Assembly (NCBI RefSeq): GCF_021130785.1 | Contig: NC_060211.1 | Location: 125,747,001 to 125,811,000, forward strand | DNA from: Homalodisca vitripennis | Taxonomy: Eukaryota; Arthropoda; Insecta; Hemiptera; Cicadellidae | Reading direction: 5' to 3' | DNA length: 64,000 nt | Shown: one piece after another, positions 23,081 to 35,262 of the stretch | How positions within the stretch are numbered: the stretch's first letter is position 1 | How the letters are laid out: every line of letters begins with the position of its first letter | Program-made: the position numbers and the translations under genes | Notes under the pieces: model-generated | Told to the model about the DNA's origin: nothing | The model's database searches: none | Seen by the model: only the letters and a program-made list of their open reading frames with translations

Positions 23081-24754
23081 GTAAGAGTTACCTAGCCACG
23101 CTTAGAGACAGGAATAATGAAAGTATGAATGAGAGTGGCTGTATGATTATGGCTACACTTTCTTCTCTGTACCTTGTTTATTTGTTTTATAGCTGTTATA
23201 ATAATAAGCTATTTTCTATGTATGATGGCAGTCATCATTAGTATTTTAAATAAGGAGGTCTATTATACTATCATTTTAGATGTATGAAGAATACTTTAAG
23301 TAAAAAGGTTGTAGTACTTATAGCTTTAATTTCTGGTCCAGGTATGTATTTTTTCACTAATTTAATATCAATGTTTTAAATAGTCCTTTTTTTGATGTAT
23401 TGACATATTTTATTTACATATTTAATTTTTACGAAACGTTGCTTAAGGTTATTTTGTATTATAAACTTGGTTTAATTTTTTCCTTCTCTTCTAATTTTGT
23501 CCGATAATCCGTACACATAAGGGATCAAGATACACGAAAATTCATTCTCTATTTGTGTTTCTCCTGATCTGGTGGTGGGTATTAAGTAATTTTATATGTA
23601 TGATAATTTATACAAAACACGTTAAACAATTATTGTAATTACCTTTTGGTTATCGTTTAGTCACTAACAAGGTTTTACACTCTAATTAATTACATCGTAC
23701 TTATTCATTTAAAAAAAACTTCATTTTAAATAATATGTCATTTAGAAGTAGAAGCACCAAAAATGAACTAAAAGTTAATCATAATAGAAATATTGATTTA
23801 TCTCCCAAAAGAATAAATACCCAGTACCAAAACCACGCGTCTTCAGCGTATTGTTGGGGAAGCCTAATTACGTCGACCAATAAGCTGCCGACTTACTCAA
23901 GTCTTTCTCCAGAAAAGTTCAACGTCAACTTGTCTGGATGTGCTTTCTTTTTCCGTGACCAACATTAAATAGTACAAGCTTTATTTTAATTACTACTCTG
24001 TTGTTATTTATTTTCTTCTAAGAATACTTAGCAAAAGTTTTTCATGCATTTATAAATGGACTATAAATGGACATTAGATTCTTAATTTGAGACTCGTACT
24101 TCAAAAATACAGTACATAGAGAGGCAAATACTAGAAATGAAGAAAATAAAATTTACCTTTCATAAGTAATAGGAGTTTAAAATTAAATAAATTTCCCTCG
24201 CAAACTAAGACCAACAAGGCCGAAATACTGGAAATCTGCATTATTTTTTATCAAGAAATACAATTGTTTAAAGCAGGCCATAGTGGGGATCAAACTAAAA
24301 GCAATATTTTATTGAATAGCAATATTTATTTATAATTTAAAACATGGAACTTGGTCGGAAATGCAAGTCATACTTGCACAGCAAATCTCTAAAATTGGAA
24401 TGTATTAAAACGTACTTTAAAGGGGTATGTGGAACCAAAAATAAAAGTGTACAAGATGACATATTGTGATTTCCAGTACTATAAAATGAGAAACATTATT
24501 GACAATAATAGTATATTTAACTATACAATGTGAATAGGTGAACTTATAATTATACATTATATCCTCACAGCGATTATTTCTTTTGTTATAATTCATCTTC
24601 CTCAATCTATTTTGTATTTTTCCTCAATCTACACCTAGATATGCTTTTTTTATGTATTAAATTTCTGTTATATTTTAAATTACAATCAATGTTAGTCTGA
24701 GTGTTTGGTGAGTTTTTTACAATCGTTTTGACTGCAGGCCAACAAGGACGTGTG
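23081..24754. other. No gene recognised
   Basis: AT-rich DNA. A 77-codon open frame at 23735-23968 has a GC-richer second half (about 23830-23960) but no known motif. The rest is closed in all frames. Confidence 0.45.
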
Positions 24755-24839
24755 GTGCGTGCGTGCGTGAGTGCGTGCGTGCGTGCGTGCGTGCGTGCGT
24801 GTGTGTGTGTGTGTGTTTAGTGTGTGTGCGTGGGTGTGC
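24755..24839. repeat. (TGCG)n/(TG)n compound microsatellite
   Basis: About ten GTGC/TGCG units with one GAGT interruption pass directly into a (TG)n run. Alternating purine-pyrimidine sequence of this kind can adopt Z-DNA. Confidence 0.95.
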
Positions 24840-25292
24840 AGATGTGGTCCAAGTCTCTCTCTACTTATATCGGCTAATTTTTAATTAAGTCTTTCTGATT
24901 GCTCTTTTTTATGTAAGTTACAAGTTTTTATCAATTACATTTTTAAGTCTTCAAATTGTATTTTCTAAATAAGTATATTCCTTTCAAATTTTAGATTATT
25001 TATTAACTAAATTTACTCATGTATTCCATGCTATGGCCTTGTATGGTTTATTTTAGAGGTTAAATCTTCATTTTCCATTTGTTAATGAAAATGTTTTTAT
25101 TAATGACAATTCATTTCCTTATTTTAATTTAAGTTTTTTGTGTGTTATTGGTAGTGCAGACTGAGGAACTCGTTTCCCCACACACAGGCTGATGCCCATG
25201 TGGGGATAATTTCCTATAAGATATTTGTTATGTATTCTATTTTACTCTGTACATAAATTTTGGAAATAAATAAATAAATCAATCAATCAATC
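24840..25292 (+). mobile_element. 3' UTR of a LINE ending in (AATA)n/(CAAT)n
   Basis: The GC-richer block at 25155-25215 (CCCCACACACAGGCTGATGC, then a TGTGGGGATAA) is followed by TCTGTACATAAATTTTGGAAA and a run of AAAT then CAAT units ending at 25292. Such short A-rich tandem tails are typical of jockey/CR1-like LINE 3' ends. No coding part remains upstream, so the left boundary is uncertain. Confidence 0.55.
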
Positions 25293-25673
25293 TTTAACAT
25301 TCGAAACGCAGTACAACCATATTAATATGACATCCTTTTCCAAGGTCAAAACCTATCACTTTTTGTAACTTTTTAATTGAATTATCGATAGCTAAAATAT
25401 CATAAATAAGTTTTTTTATTTAAATTGTCATAGTTGGTATTTCAAATACTATACGTGAAATACATGGAATATAAACTTTTTAGAATAGAAACACGAAAAA
25501 GAGACCATGTATTAAAAACTGAAAGGAATATAAACACCAGTATTGGAAAGTAAACTTGTTCCCATTATCTTTTTGCATTAATGCAATGTGTGTCACTCTC
25601 AGTTATGTATAACTTTCTTGGTAAATAAAGCCTTTAAATAATAACACACAATTTGAATGGCCTAAATGTTTCA

Positions 25674-26583
25674 TCTATATATATAAAAAATGAATGTTTG
25701 TATGTTTGTCCTTTATGGAATCGTGAACTATTGGACCGATCATGATGAAAATTTGTACGTATATGTATTTTTCCACGGAGAAGGTTTATAAGCTATGCCC
25801 ATCCCTTTCCCGATTCAGGATTCCGCCCCACTGGTTACAGAAATACCCATAAGAAATGCATTGCAGCAAACATATGTTAACGTCTTTTCAAATTTTTAAT
25901 CAGCTGTTCTTTGTAAACATATATTACACTTATAGTTTTAAAGCATAGAGTAAGCTTAAGAGAAACGACAAATTTTGTTTAAACTGTTTTTGCAATCACT
26001 CTTAAACATAGATAATACAATTCAAATTTGACGTAAAAATTCACCTTTAACTGCAATATTTATTTAATATAAACCATGCTCATGCTTGATCAGAAGAGTA
26101 ATGCAGATATCATAATTACTATCTTACGTTGGCTACAAATATAAAGAATGTTATAAAATCAACCTTAGTTGTTTTTTTTGACAGAAGTATGGTTCTCAAA
26201 ACTCCGTGTGTACATATTCTCTCGATCGAGACAACAAAGCAAGCTCAATCGTGGCATCGGAGATATAACTAATTTAATCTAAAATTTATTATAGTAAAAA
26301 AAAAAATTTACTAAGTAATATAAGGACTTCGGTTCTTAAGATTTGCGTGCGAAGCCGTGGGTAACAGCTAGATAGAGGCAGGAATATGGTACATACCTTC
26401 ATAATACGCCCAAGAGGCTCACGATGGAACGACTATCAATTATCTCAGCAATGTTTAGAATGTGATAGAAAAAGAATAAGTGAATATAGTGTACTGTTTT
26501 CAACGGGAAATTGCGTGCGAAGCCGCGGGCAACTTTTGCAAAAAATTATTGAAATGCGCAGCAAAGCGCGCCGGGCCCGCTAG
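25674..26583 (+). mobile_element. Non-autonomous Helitron-like element
   Basis: The left end is TC (25674-25675) after an A, followed by TATATATATAAAAAATGAATG and GGACCGATCATGATGAAAAT, a 5' pattern I associate with insect Helitrons. The right end is GGGCCCGCTAG at 26573-26583 followed by T, so the element sits between A and T as Helitrons do and ends in CTAG. A small hairpin GCGC-AGCAAA-GCGC lies just upstream of the end. There are no Rep or helicase sequences. TTGCGTGCGAAGCCGYGGGY occurs twice, at 26342 and 26511. The first copy is followed by its own CTAG (26368-26371) but then by A, not T. The 65-codon frame at 26386-26583 is chance. Confidence 0.62.
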
Positions 26584-27079
26584 TACTATATAAATTATAC
26601 TGTATATTACACTTTCAGATTGTAAAGGTTTAATGTGATACGGTATACAATTTACAGTACGTACTGGAGCCTAAAAGGGCACGTGCATACTTGTGTAAGC
26701 TCCGGGTAACTGTAGCTGTTGGCGAATCCCTTTGATGTCTTGATCTCGCCTTGAGCTCAGTATTAACACTCACTCACAGGCCGGGTTGTGTACAATACGT
26801 CTGCCGCTGGTTCAGCTCAGCTATATCACAGCGCGATGCTACGTAAACAACAGCCTCGTAACTGTCTCAGGCAGTTGACAAAGGAATGGTGGCAAACGAT
26901 GCCCAGTTTATATTTACCAGTTTTACTTTCTCAACGTCTTTATTGAATATTCAAAGTGAGTAAAGGTGTACAATATTAGTAATGCAAGATGACTACTATA
27001 ATATGCCGTAAATACAAAAGAGTTTAGGTAGCTTAAGTATACAAAATCAGCCTATTACAACCGTCCTCATGGTGTTAAT
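26584..27079. other. No gene recognised; GC-richer island at 26690-26880
   Basis: The island has balanced composition, with several CpG-containing words and CAGCTCAGCT. No frame stays open for long. It could be an old SINE-like or regulatory sequence; I cannot tell which. Confidence 0.4.
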
Positions 27080-27381
27080 TACCCAAAAATATTTAGCCCA
27101 GAACGATCCCCACCGTTGAAAACTACTTACTTTAAACTTTACTTTTGAGTGGGGGTGCTTTTTGGCTTTGTATACGAAATCTACTTAATAATTTTATTAT
27201 ATGTATTTATAAATATATACCGTAATGCTGCTTATGAGAACTATAACTCAAGCAAAAAGCCTAACAAAGTTGAATTGGTTCAAGAATTATATTCTTATAT
27301 ATGGAAATCGATATGACGCCCGCCATACAATACTGTAATTGTCTATGGCAATAAAGCTATTATTATTATTATTATTAATAT
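27080..27381 (+). mobile_element. LINE 3' tail ending in (ATT)n
   Basis: ACTGTAATTGTCTATGGCAATAAAGC at about 27333-27358 is followed by (TAT)n to 27381. ATGGCAATAAAG plus an ATT repeat is a common 3' terminus of jockey/R1-like LINEs. The upstream 250 bp have no recognisable coding part, so only the tail is certain. Confidence 0.6.
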
Positions 27382-28214
27382 TTTAAAATTATCTCGGCTA
27401 AGTGATTAGGTATGCCACTTTATTCCACTTGGTGTCTATTCGAACTTTAAAAAATGAACAGCATCGCTATTTAGAATGCTCATACAATTTATTAAACTTT
27501 CTCTAGAAACAAATATTTTTTATCATGATCGGTTTTCTAAATAATGAGTAATAATAAAAAAATAAATCCCACGAGAATAACTAATATTTCCTCTACCTAC
27601 TTCTTCTGAATGAGCCGGAAGAACTGTTATGGTTGGAATTATGTGATGGATAGATTAGTAGCTCACAACGCTACTAAAAAAACAATAAACATTTTCAGAT
27701 AACTTGGGGCATTTTAGTTTGTATGTGATAGAAAATTTCTATGTAAATATAACTGTAGTTGCACTCACCAGCACTGTGAACGTTTATTATTACACTAAGA
27801 ATGATAAAAAAAACATCAATGGAACGATGAAAAGCCATAAACATTTTTATTTTATTGAATAAAATACATAACTAATAGTAAATTGATTTTAACCAATCCG
27901 CTTAGATTTTCACATTTCATAAGTTTTTCTCGATAGTATTTCCACATTATCAGGTTTTAATGAATACCAGCTTCAACTTCCTCTAGTATTTAAAATAATT
28001 GTAATTGAAAGGTATTGCATCAAACCGATGCCCATTTCAATCGGTTACTAATTACTTGAAAATGAAACGGGAGAAATCTAAATATGGCATTTAGTATTTA
28101 TTATTGTTCTCATTGTTTCATCACATGTACACTTAATTGTGCAAATGATGACTAATTGAGAAAAACTTCTCTGCTAGATTACACTATATCTTGTAGTCTT
28201 GTATTTCAAGAGTC
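27382..28214. other. No feature seen
   Basis: AT-rich, closed in all frames, with no repeat I can identify. Confidence 0.5.
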
Positions 28215-28294
28215 TAGTCTGTGATAGCGTCAGACCTTAGACGATGTAACTAGAGGAAGGTGAACTGAAGCCAAACTCAACATTCACTACAAAG
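28215..28294 (-). repeat. Foldback-element family, partial copy 1
   Basis: GTCTGTGATAGCGTCAGA at about 28217-28234 is the reverse complement of the left end of the copy at 36090 (TCTGACGCTATCACAGA). AGAGGAAGGTGAACTGAAGC followed by ACTCAACATTCAC matches the right arms at 30735-30765 and 36349-36385. Only one arm is present. Confidence 0.75.
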
Positions 28295-29937
28295 TTTGTT
28301 TGTATCTGAACAAACTTGAATTGTTCAGATATACAAGCGCTCTATATTATTATTCATTGCCAGGAGGAGGAGGTGACTACTTGAAAAATAAGAAGACGTT
28401 AAAAATGTTTCAAACGACTTAAAGATTTCTACAATTTTTTACTGTAATTTTTCTATATGAAATTTGGTTTTTTGATATATTTGTTTTAATTAGAGAAAAA
28501 CAGCAGTTATAATTTTGTATGATGTTTATTTTGATAATGAATATCAGTAAGATAATTATAGCTATGTAATTTATTTACTGAAATTGTTCTGATATTAAAA
28601 GTTACCGTTTTGATAATTCTGAATTGAGCCGCTTATATGCAAATTTACCACATTTGTATCTGCTATCTTCTATAAAAACGCCGACAATGAGCACGTGGGT
28701 TAAGCTAAAGTGTATAGATAAACAGTCTCAAAAGGCATATATTTTCAGTATGATGATTTAAACACGAACTTTTTAATGGAAACATCAAACACTGTAGACC
28801 AGTATCAACCCTGAATCTTCGAAACTGATGACCATTGTAACGTCTGGAAATTAATATGGCATCGTTAATATATAAAAAACCGTTGCATATGAAAAATCTG
28901 ACGTCATAGAAGTAAAAGAAATTTGTATGAGGGTCTTTTGAATAAAATTTCAAATAACCACACAAGCTTTGCAATAAACTTAAATGGACACAGTCGTCTC
29001 TGAAACTGGACAGACGCTTAGCTCACAGTTGAGTGAGCAGAGTTGCACGACAGTTATTTCCTACCGGTAAGTTGCAGGAAATAGAGTACTTTATGGAAAA
29101 CATCAATACTAGAGACCAGTGTAATGCTACATGAAAACTATTTAAGCATTTCATTCTTAAGTAAATTTTAGAATGTACCTGGCCCTTGTTATAGAATTAT
29201 GTATACACATAAGTATAATAATGCAAAACATCCTTACGTTATATATAAAATAGAGAATATAATTGTGTGTATTTGTAAAATGAGTTAAGCCGTATCCTTG
29301 ATTGATTTATCGTGAAGGCTCTCCAATTAAATGTTAGAAAACATATTACACTTAGCGGTTTGGGTTTGGCTTTGTACTGTCGACGAATGACACAGGATTT
29401 TTGGTCATTTGGATGCATTTAGGGGTTACAAAATGAAATGAGTAACACTAAGAGCTATATTTTGGTGTCTTCCTCATATAGTTAACTAATCTAACACATA
29501 AGTTAACACATAACTAAAATATATTTTTAAAATATATAAGTAATATACCAAAGTCTTGTGACACGTGTAAACCAAGAATCACTACAAACATGTATTGTGT
29601 ATACTGCATGTAGAATACATCTAAAACATGCTATTAATAATGCAAACACTGGTTATTATACATGAACCGAAGAATACAGATCTGCGCATGAATAACCAAG
29701 CGGAGACAACCAGCGAGTGGTCAATATTAAATTGAGATCGTCATAGTAGAAACAAGATGGCGGAAAATAAGGGACGAAGATGGGCCTTTTTATTGTTTCA
29801 TTTATATATACTTATTAAACCCGTGATTAGAAAGAAGACGTTTTTGCGTTTTACTAGGCCTGTGCATCTAGGTTAATTATAATAAAATATAAAAATCAAA
29901 TAAATAATAAAATAGGTTTATATAGGCGAATTTTAAG
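28295..29937. other. No gene recognised; a short internal direct duplication
   Basis: ATGGAAACATCAA..CTGTAGACCAGT at 28776-28806 is echoed by ATGGAAAACATCAA..CTAGAGACCAGT at 29092-29122. Between them, 28984-29066 is a GC-richer open stretch with an ATG and a CG|GTAAGT donor-like end, which I did not accept as an exon. A minus-strand 89-codon frame at 28705-28974 is unrecognised. Confidence 0.45.
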
Positions 29938-29990
29938 TGTAGCTCCTATCACCTTCCTCTTAGTCTGATATCCGACGGTATCACAGACTT

Positions 29991-30469
29991 GACTCCTGGA
30001 ATCTAGAGTCATGTTCGGCTGAAGAGATTAAAACATATCGGCAAAAAATAAGCTCAAAATGAACTCTGTACATCGATTTGACATTAGAGATACCTTATAT
30101 ACATTAGATTAGGAGATTGACTCCTAGAATCTGGAATGATGTTCGGCTGAAGAGATTAAAACATATTGGCAACAAATAAACTCACAATGAACTCTGTACA
30201 TCGATTTGACATTAGAGATACCTTATATATACATTAGATTAGGAGATTGACTCCTAGAATCTGAGAATGATGTTCGGCTGAAGAGATTAAAACATATTGG
30301 CAACAAATAAACTCACAATGAACTCTGTACGTCGATTTGACATTAGAGATACCTTATATACATTAGATTAGGAGATTGACTCCTAGAATCTGGAATGTTG
30401 TTCGGCTGAAGAGATTAAAACATATTGGCAACAAATAAACTCACAATGAACTCTGTACGTCGATTTGAC

Positions 30470-30540
<71 letters not shown>

Positions 30541-30555
30541 TAGATTAGGAGATAT
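29991..30555. repeat. 129-bp tandem array, about 4 units, inside the foldback element
   Basis: Units begin with GACTCCT at 29991, 30119, 30249 and 30378 (spacings 128, 130, 129). Each contains ATGTTCGGCTGAAGAGATTA, CTGTAC(A/G)TCGATTTGACATT and ACATTAGATTAGGAGA. In the last unit the segment AGAGATACCTTATATAC is replaced by a long TA run, so the microsatellite grew inside a satellite unit. Confidence 0.96.
30471..30537. repeat. (TA)n microsatellite in the last 129-bp unit
   Basis: About 33 TA units occupy the position that reads AGAGATACCTTATATAC in the three other units of the array. The in-frame ATATATATA produces the Ile-Tyr repeat of a spurious open frame. Confidence 0.97.
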
Positions 30556-30775
30556 TCCCATTGTCTCACAAGGTGCACAACTGAGACACGATCCTAAAAC
30601 ACAGTGGAGCAGCCTGGTTTTCTACACTCAACGTACCTATAGTGAGAGGTTTCATTCAATATGAATGTTGAGTTTAGTTCTAGTTCACTTTATAGTGTCG
30701 GATTTCAGACGCTGCACTAAGAGGAAGTTGAACCGAAGCTAAACCTAACATTCACATTGAATCAACCCTTCCCAC

Positions 30776-31204
30776 CATAGCTACGTTATATGTAGGTTTA
30801 CATACGTTCGACGATACTTTATTTAAATTTCTTTAAGATCGTGATATAAGAAGACAGCTTGATAAAATATAAATGCACCGTTGGCTTAAAATTTAGCCCA
30901 CCTCACTGAAATCTTATTCCCTTGTGTAGTTTACATAAATCTTGCATAGATTTTTCTTACCGGAAAATAAAGTAAAACTATTTCTTATTTTGCTTTATAG
31001 GGAAGTTATTGGGAGCATAACAAAACACTTTCAATACTATTTTGTCCTGGAATTGGATAACGGGGCTGAAAAAGAAAATAATTGGACTTAATCATCTTGG
31101 CTGTGAGGAAGATTCGATATCTTTGCATTCACAATCCTTCTCTGCACGATCAAGAAAATAATTATGCCAAACAGTGTATATACAACAACCAAGAATATAT
31201 ACAT

Positions 31205-31207
<3 letters not shown>
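30776..31207. other. No feature seen
   Basis: AT-rich DNA without a supported gene or repeat. Confidence 0.5.

Positions 31208-31264
<57 letters not shown>
31208..31264. repeat. (TA)n microsatellite
   Basis: An uninterrupted TA run of about 28 units. Confidence 0.97.
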
Positions 31265-31268
<4 letters not shown>

Positions 31269-34024
31269 GCTCTAAAATCCTATTAATATTAAAAACCAAC
31301 TCAGATAGATCTTTAAAGTAATATTAAAAGTTAGATAATAACTTATTCTGTGAAATCTGCATTTAAGTACTGACCATTTATAGCTAGTATTTGTTAAAAT
31401 GTACAATTAAATGTATATTTTCCGTATAACTTTTAATTAATTTATCTGGATATTTGATTACTCTATGCTCAACGGCGGTTGCAGATATGTATTGCTATGA
31501 TACAAGTTTAGAGACAAGTGAGGAGTAACCCCCATGTTAGATAAGTATGTAATTGCTATCGCAGTAATTTATAACACATTACTATAGGTCGATATACTGG
31601 ACTGACGGAAAATAACTATCGTTTTATTATCCTTGCAATTCATCCATGGCGATTAATAAAATTTATCTTAAGAATCTGCTGGACATTAAACAAAAATATA
31701 GTGCAGGACCCACTAAGGTTCGCTTCACCGTAATGTGCTAGTGGATTCTTCCCATTAGGAACCGCTAACTCCCCCGTTCAACTCATAGCCCTGTTGACAT
31801 TTTAATGTTGAAGTTGAGTAAAAAGGCAGAAGAAATGGAACTAATAGAACTAATTTCAAAATTCTGGACGTGTTTTGCACCATATGAAAGAATCTGCATC
31901 TCTCTGATTTATAACAATAAATATTAATTGTTTTTATTCACCCCTCTATCATAGGAAAATCAAGTGAATTTTTAACCTGAAGGTTGGGAATGTATTGAAT
32001 AGTGTTACAATTTAATAGTGACGAATACATATCTTTTCGAATTCCTGATTATAGCCATGCATTCCTAGCCATGCATTCAGTAGTTGAGATATGTCAACAT
32101 TATTTACGACAGAGAGACTAAATGATATTACATTTTGAATCCATGTAATAAAGAATTCTATTTGGCACCATTGAAATTCTATGTGAAATTCACAGAATCT
32201 ATCTTACAAGGAGAACCCATATTCAAAAAAATAAGTTTACAGACTGATGTTAGGGGAAAAATTTCTTCACAGTCGGTATTGGGTTTTATGACCGATAAAA
32301 TTAAACAAAAAGACATAAGTTAACTAAAATGTAAGTTATATCATGAGCTGAAAGGCATGTGATATTATTTGTTTTTAAGAGTTAAAAAAGATCACTCCTA
32401 AGACCCACTTAGCTATAGTTCTGACTGTTGAAGTCGCTGACAAATAAACACATGATAAAAAATTTTAAAAAACACGTCTTACAACTTGGTGTTGCAAGGA
32501 TTGTAAACATTTACTATTATTGTTTTACAAACTTTAACTGCCAGTATAAATATATCGTCAACACAGCTTTCGTGGATTATAGACACATCGTGAATGTCTT
32601 GTCTCGCATATGTGGGCACGCCATAAACTCTGTGGCCTCATTCTCGTACAAGTTTGTAGCCGGGAGTATTACCGCCTACACAAGTACATGTAGGTGATGG
32701 TCTTCTACGTGAGTTCCTTTAGTCCAAGTTCGTCGATCATATCACTCTAAAAGTTTTGCTGAGAAATACTTGTTTTGATCTAATCAGCCTGTCAACGGTT
32801 CGTTTGTAAAAGTTTATTCCCATTCTTCAGACTTAGGGTAATACATTGAAAAGTTTTGGAAATGTCTAGTAAAATACATATATCAACAAATTTGATACCA
32901 TGTGAACTTTATAAACTACGATCTAGCATACATATAACATTTCAAAATCATAAAAGTATAAATATTGTTTTTATTCCTTCTGACAAAGATTTACTTAAAT
33001 AAGTATCGAAGGACCCCACAGAATGTAAAGGAAGTGTTATTCCACAGACAATCAGTCTGACCTTTGACCTTCTCATCCCCAAAAATAATGTTTTCTTTGA
33101 GAGTTCTTCTTTGGACCAAAAGTAAGATATTATGTACCAACTTATAAACCTGTATGTCCTACTGAAATGACAACAATAAGATTTTAAGAAGCCTTGTGGC
33201 TTTGATGAAGACTATTTTACTTTGTGTATAAGGATCTTTGTAAATTCAAAGTATGGCGGGAACGATTAATCATTTTCCTTTAATGATAATTTATGTTATG
33301 TGCAAATTTAATAAATGATTTATTCCTGGATTGTTCCAGTTCTTGTTAAGGGTGCATCCAAGATATTTATATTTTATTGTAAAATTTTAAACTTCATTTT
33401 GTAACAAAAAATGGTAAATAAGAAAACAATGGTTTTGAATCCATATGAGATTTTCTAAAATGTGACTTTATGATGCAAAAATTGAAATAATATGTAATTA
33501 TTATATAATGTAAACATTTGTTAAAAATAATGCTTAATATTAAAAAGAATGTGTATGTATGAATATAAATCACTAAAATATTCATATTAAACCAATTGTA
33601 TGTTAAGTTAATTGTAACGTCAACACCTTCATTCGTACGAAACCCCTACACTGATTAATTACATTTTTAAAGAACACTGGAACATGTAATAACGAGTAGT
33701 TTATATTATAATACTTGCACCCTGATAAGTATGATAATTCATTAAATATGGATTGAAAGTACAGAGTAATGCACAATTTAACTTACAAAATAAAAGTTTA
33801 CCTTTACTTTTACATAAAAAGTTAAAAACACTAAAACTCACTATAGACAAATGAATTTATACACGAGCAAAGATATTACATTACCAAACTATAACCGATA
33901 AAACGTTGAATGAGGGGATAAAATTAAACATTAAATACTCACGGGAATTAAACATTAATATGCTTTTAGCCAGAAATTAGATTTTGTCCTAGAATTAACC
34001 AAGCATTTGAAATATTTATGAAAG
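31265..34024. other. No gene recognised
   Basis: A long AT-rich stretch. A GC-richer pocket at 31700-31800 and an 89-codon open frame at 32428-32697 were examined; the last third of the latter is balanced in composition, but neither strand gives a known motif or paired splice sites. A 12-bp word AGCCATGCATTC is duplicated at about 32054-32081. Confidence 0.45.
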
Positions 34025-34185
34025 GTTTGGTTGTGGCCTGAACGGGGTGTGGGAATCACACGGGGAATGGTGAGCCAGGCTACCTCATGTAAATATGGAC
34101 AAGTTGGGTCGGGCGGCCTGGCGGTCTGGACCCTGGGGTCAGACACACACACACACAAACACACAGACACGCACGCACATACGCA
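34025..34185. repeat. GC-rich island joined to a CA microsatellite
   Basis: From 34027 to 34140 the sequence is clearly GC-rich (GGGTCGGGCGGCCTGGCGGT) against an AT-rich surround, and (CA)n follows at 34141-34182. Both strands are open here for 80-89 codons (34031-34300 plus, 33955-34197 minus), which simply reflects the GC content. A GC-rich body plus a simple-repeat tail is how many SINE-like elements look; family unknown. Confidence 0.4.
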
Positions 34186-35039
34186 TTTCCTCGTCACTTT
34201 CCTCGCTATTCAGGTGGGACAGGTGATAAACATGAGCACTTTCTTCCCCAGCAAATATTGTGTTGTGAATTCTTTGAAGTGTATCGTAAGTTTGAAGTAG
34301 TCTTCCTATTTACTCAACACAAGTAAACAATTTTCAGTATGGCATGTTATCATACCACTGTATGGTTCAATGACCTGGGAATTGTTCATATTAACTATTT
34401 AACGCCAAAGATTTCTTTTATGGAGGTTCTGTCAAAGCTAGTGTTATTTTAGTCAGTTGTACTAAACAACAAAAACTCATTTGAAATATTTTGTATCGAC
34501 CTTATCAGAAATTGAACCCGTGAACTTTCTGTTAGTTTTACTTTACGTTACGGTTAAGATAAAAGGTTTGTGCTATTTTAAATTTAATTTTAGATTACCA
34601 CTTATCAGCATTTAAATCGACATTTTGATGGGTGTAATTTTTGGCAGTTAGGTTGTCTATTGTAGAAAAACAAATCTGAAGAACACAAAGCAGAATATTA
34701 TAATCACAATACGAGACTAATATGATGTCCGCGTTAGAGGCTTCACTAAGTTACTAGGCTGTGGGTGCTATCTCAATGACATACTGATGGGATACAGTTC
34801 AAACTTTTGGCCAACAACCCGCCTTGGCCTACCTGCTATAAAAAATATTAAAATTAATCTTCAATCGTGACAGGATAACTATTGTACACTTGACTTTCAC
34901 TGGTTTAAAGCAATGGGCGTATCCTTGACATCCCTGGCCAGATGAGGAACATTCATTAGAGACATAGATATTGCCTATGTATAAATGAATTTTTATCCAA
35001 ACTTCAAACATATAATTTCATTCGTTATCGGTACACCCC
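34186..35039. other. No feature seen
   Basis: AT-rich DNA. GGGTTCAATTTC on the minus strand near 34509-34520 resembles a B-box but has no A-box partner. Confidence 0.45.
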
Positions 35040-35262
35040 CTTTAGTGAAAACACCCCTACTGCTCAGAAAAATTCCATAGACACATATGCACTTTAATCA
35101 AATTCAATCTTGCCTATGTAAAAAATGCCTCATAAAACATGGCAAACTCTATACCTCAATTAGATTTCATAATACAGAGAAACACAGACAGACAGAATAT
35201 ATATTTTATCAGCTCCTCTCCAGAGTGATAGGCTTCGCTGACGCTCAGTCAATAAAAACATA
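35040..35262 (-). repeat. Dispersed repeat family D, copy 1
   Basis: Reading the minus strand from 35262: TTTTTATTGACTGAGCGTCAG, CGAAGCCTATCACTC, ATTCTGTCTGTCTGTG. The same order of words occurs, with divergence, at 54908-55250 (plus) and 62560-62975 (minus). The family seems to start with TATTGACTGAGCG and to include a CTGTCTGTC block. No coding part is seen and the class is unknown. Confidence 0.65.

Larger units (their letters stand above)
29938..30775. mobile_element. Foldback element with internal tandem expansion
   Basis: The left arm (about 29945-30025: CACCTTCCTCTTAGTCTGAT, ATCACAGACTTGACTCCTGG) is roughly the reverse complement of the right arm (about 30700-30775: GCACTAAGAGGAAGTTGAAC). 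Between the arms is a 129-bp tandem array (listed separately). The right part 30650-30775 is itself an imperfect palindrome: ATTCAATATGAATGTTGAGT on one side, and ACCTAACATTCACATTGAAT on the other. No coding capacity is seen. It shares arms with 28215-28294 and 36090-36398, so this is a dispersed family of non-autonomous foldback elements. Confidence 0.75.

Noticed and set aside
26386..26583. 65-codon ORF
   Set aside because: It lies entirely within the terminal part of the Helitron-like element and includes its terminator; an incidental frame.
28984..29070. ATG-initiated 28-codon frame ending at CG|GTAAGT
   Set aside because: It would make a plausible first coding exon, but it is short, overlaps two small inverted repeats and has no support downstream.
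30425..30664. 79-codon ORF
   Set aside because: It is kept open by the TA microsatellite, which translates as Ile-Tyr repeats; the same explanation holds for 31082-31321 and for the minus-strand frame at 39315-39530.
33955..34300. Overlapping 80- and 89-codon ORFs on opposite strands
   Set aside because: Both come from the GC-rich island plus the CA microsatellite, which lack stops on either strand.
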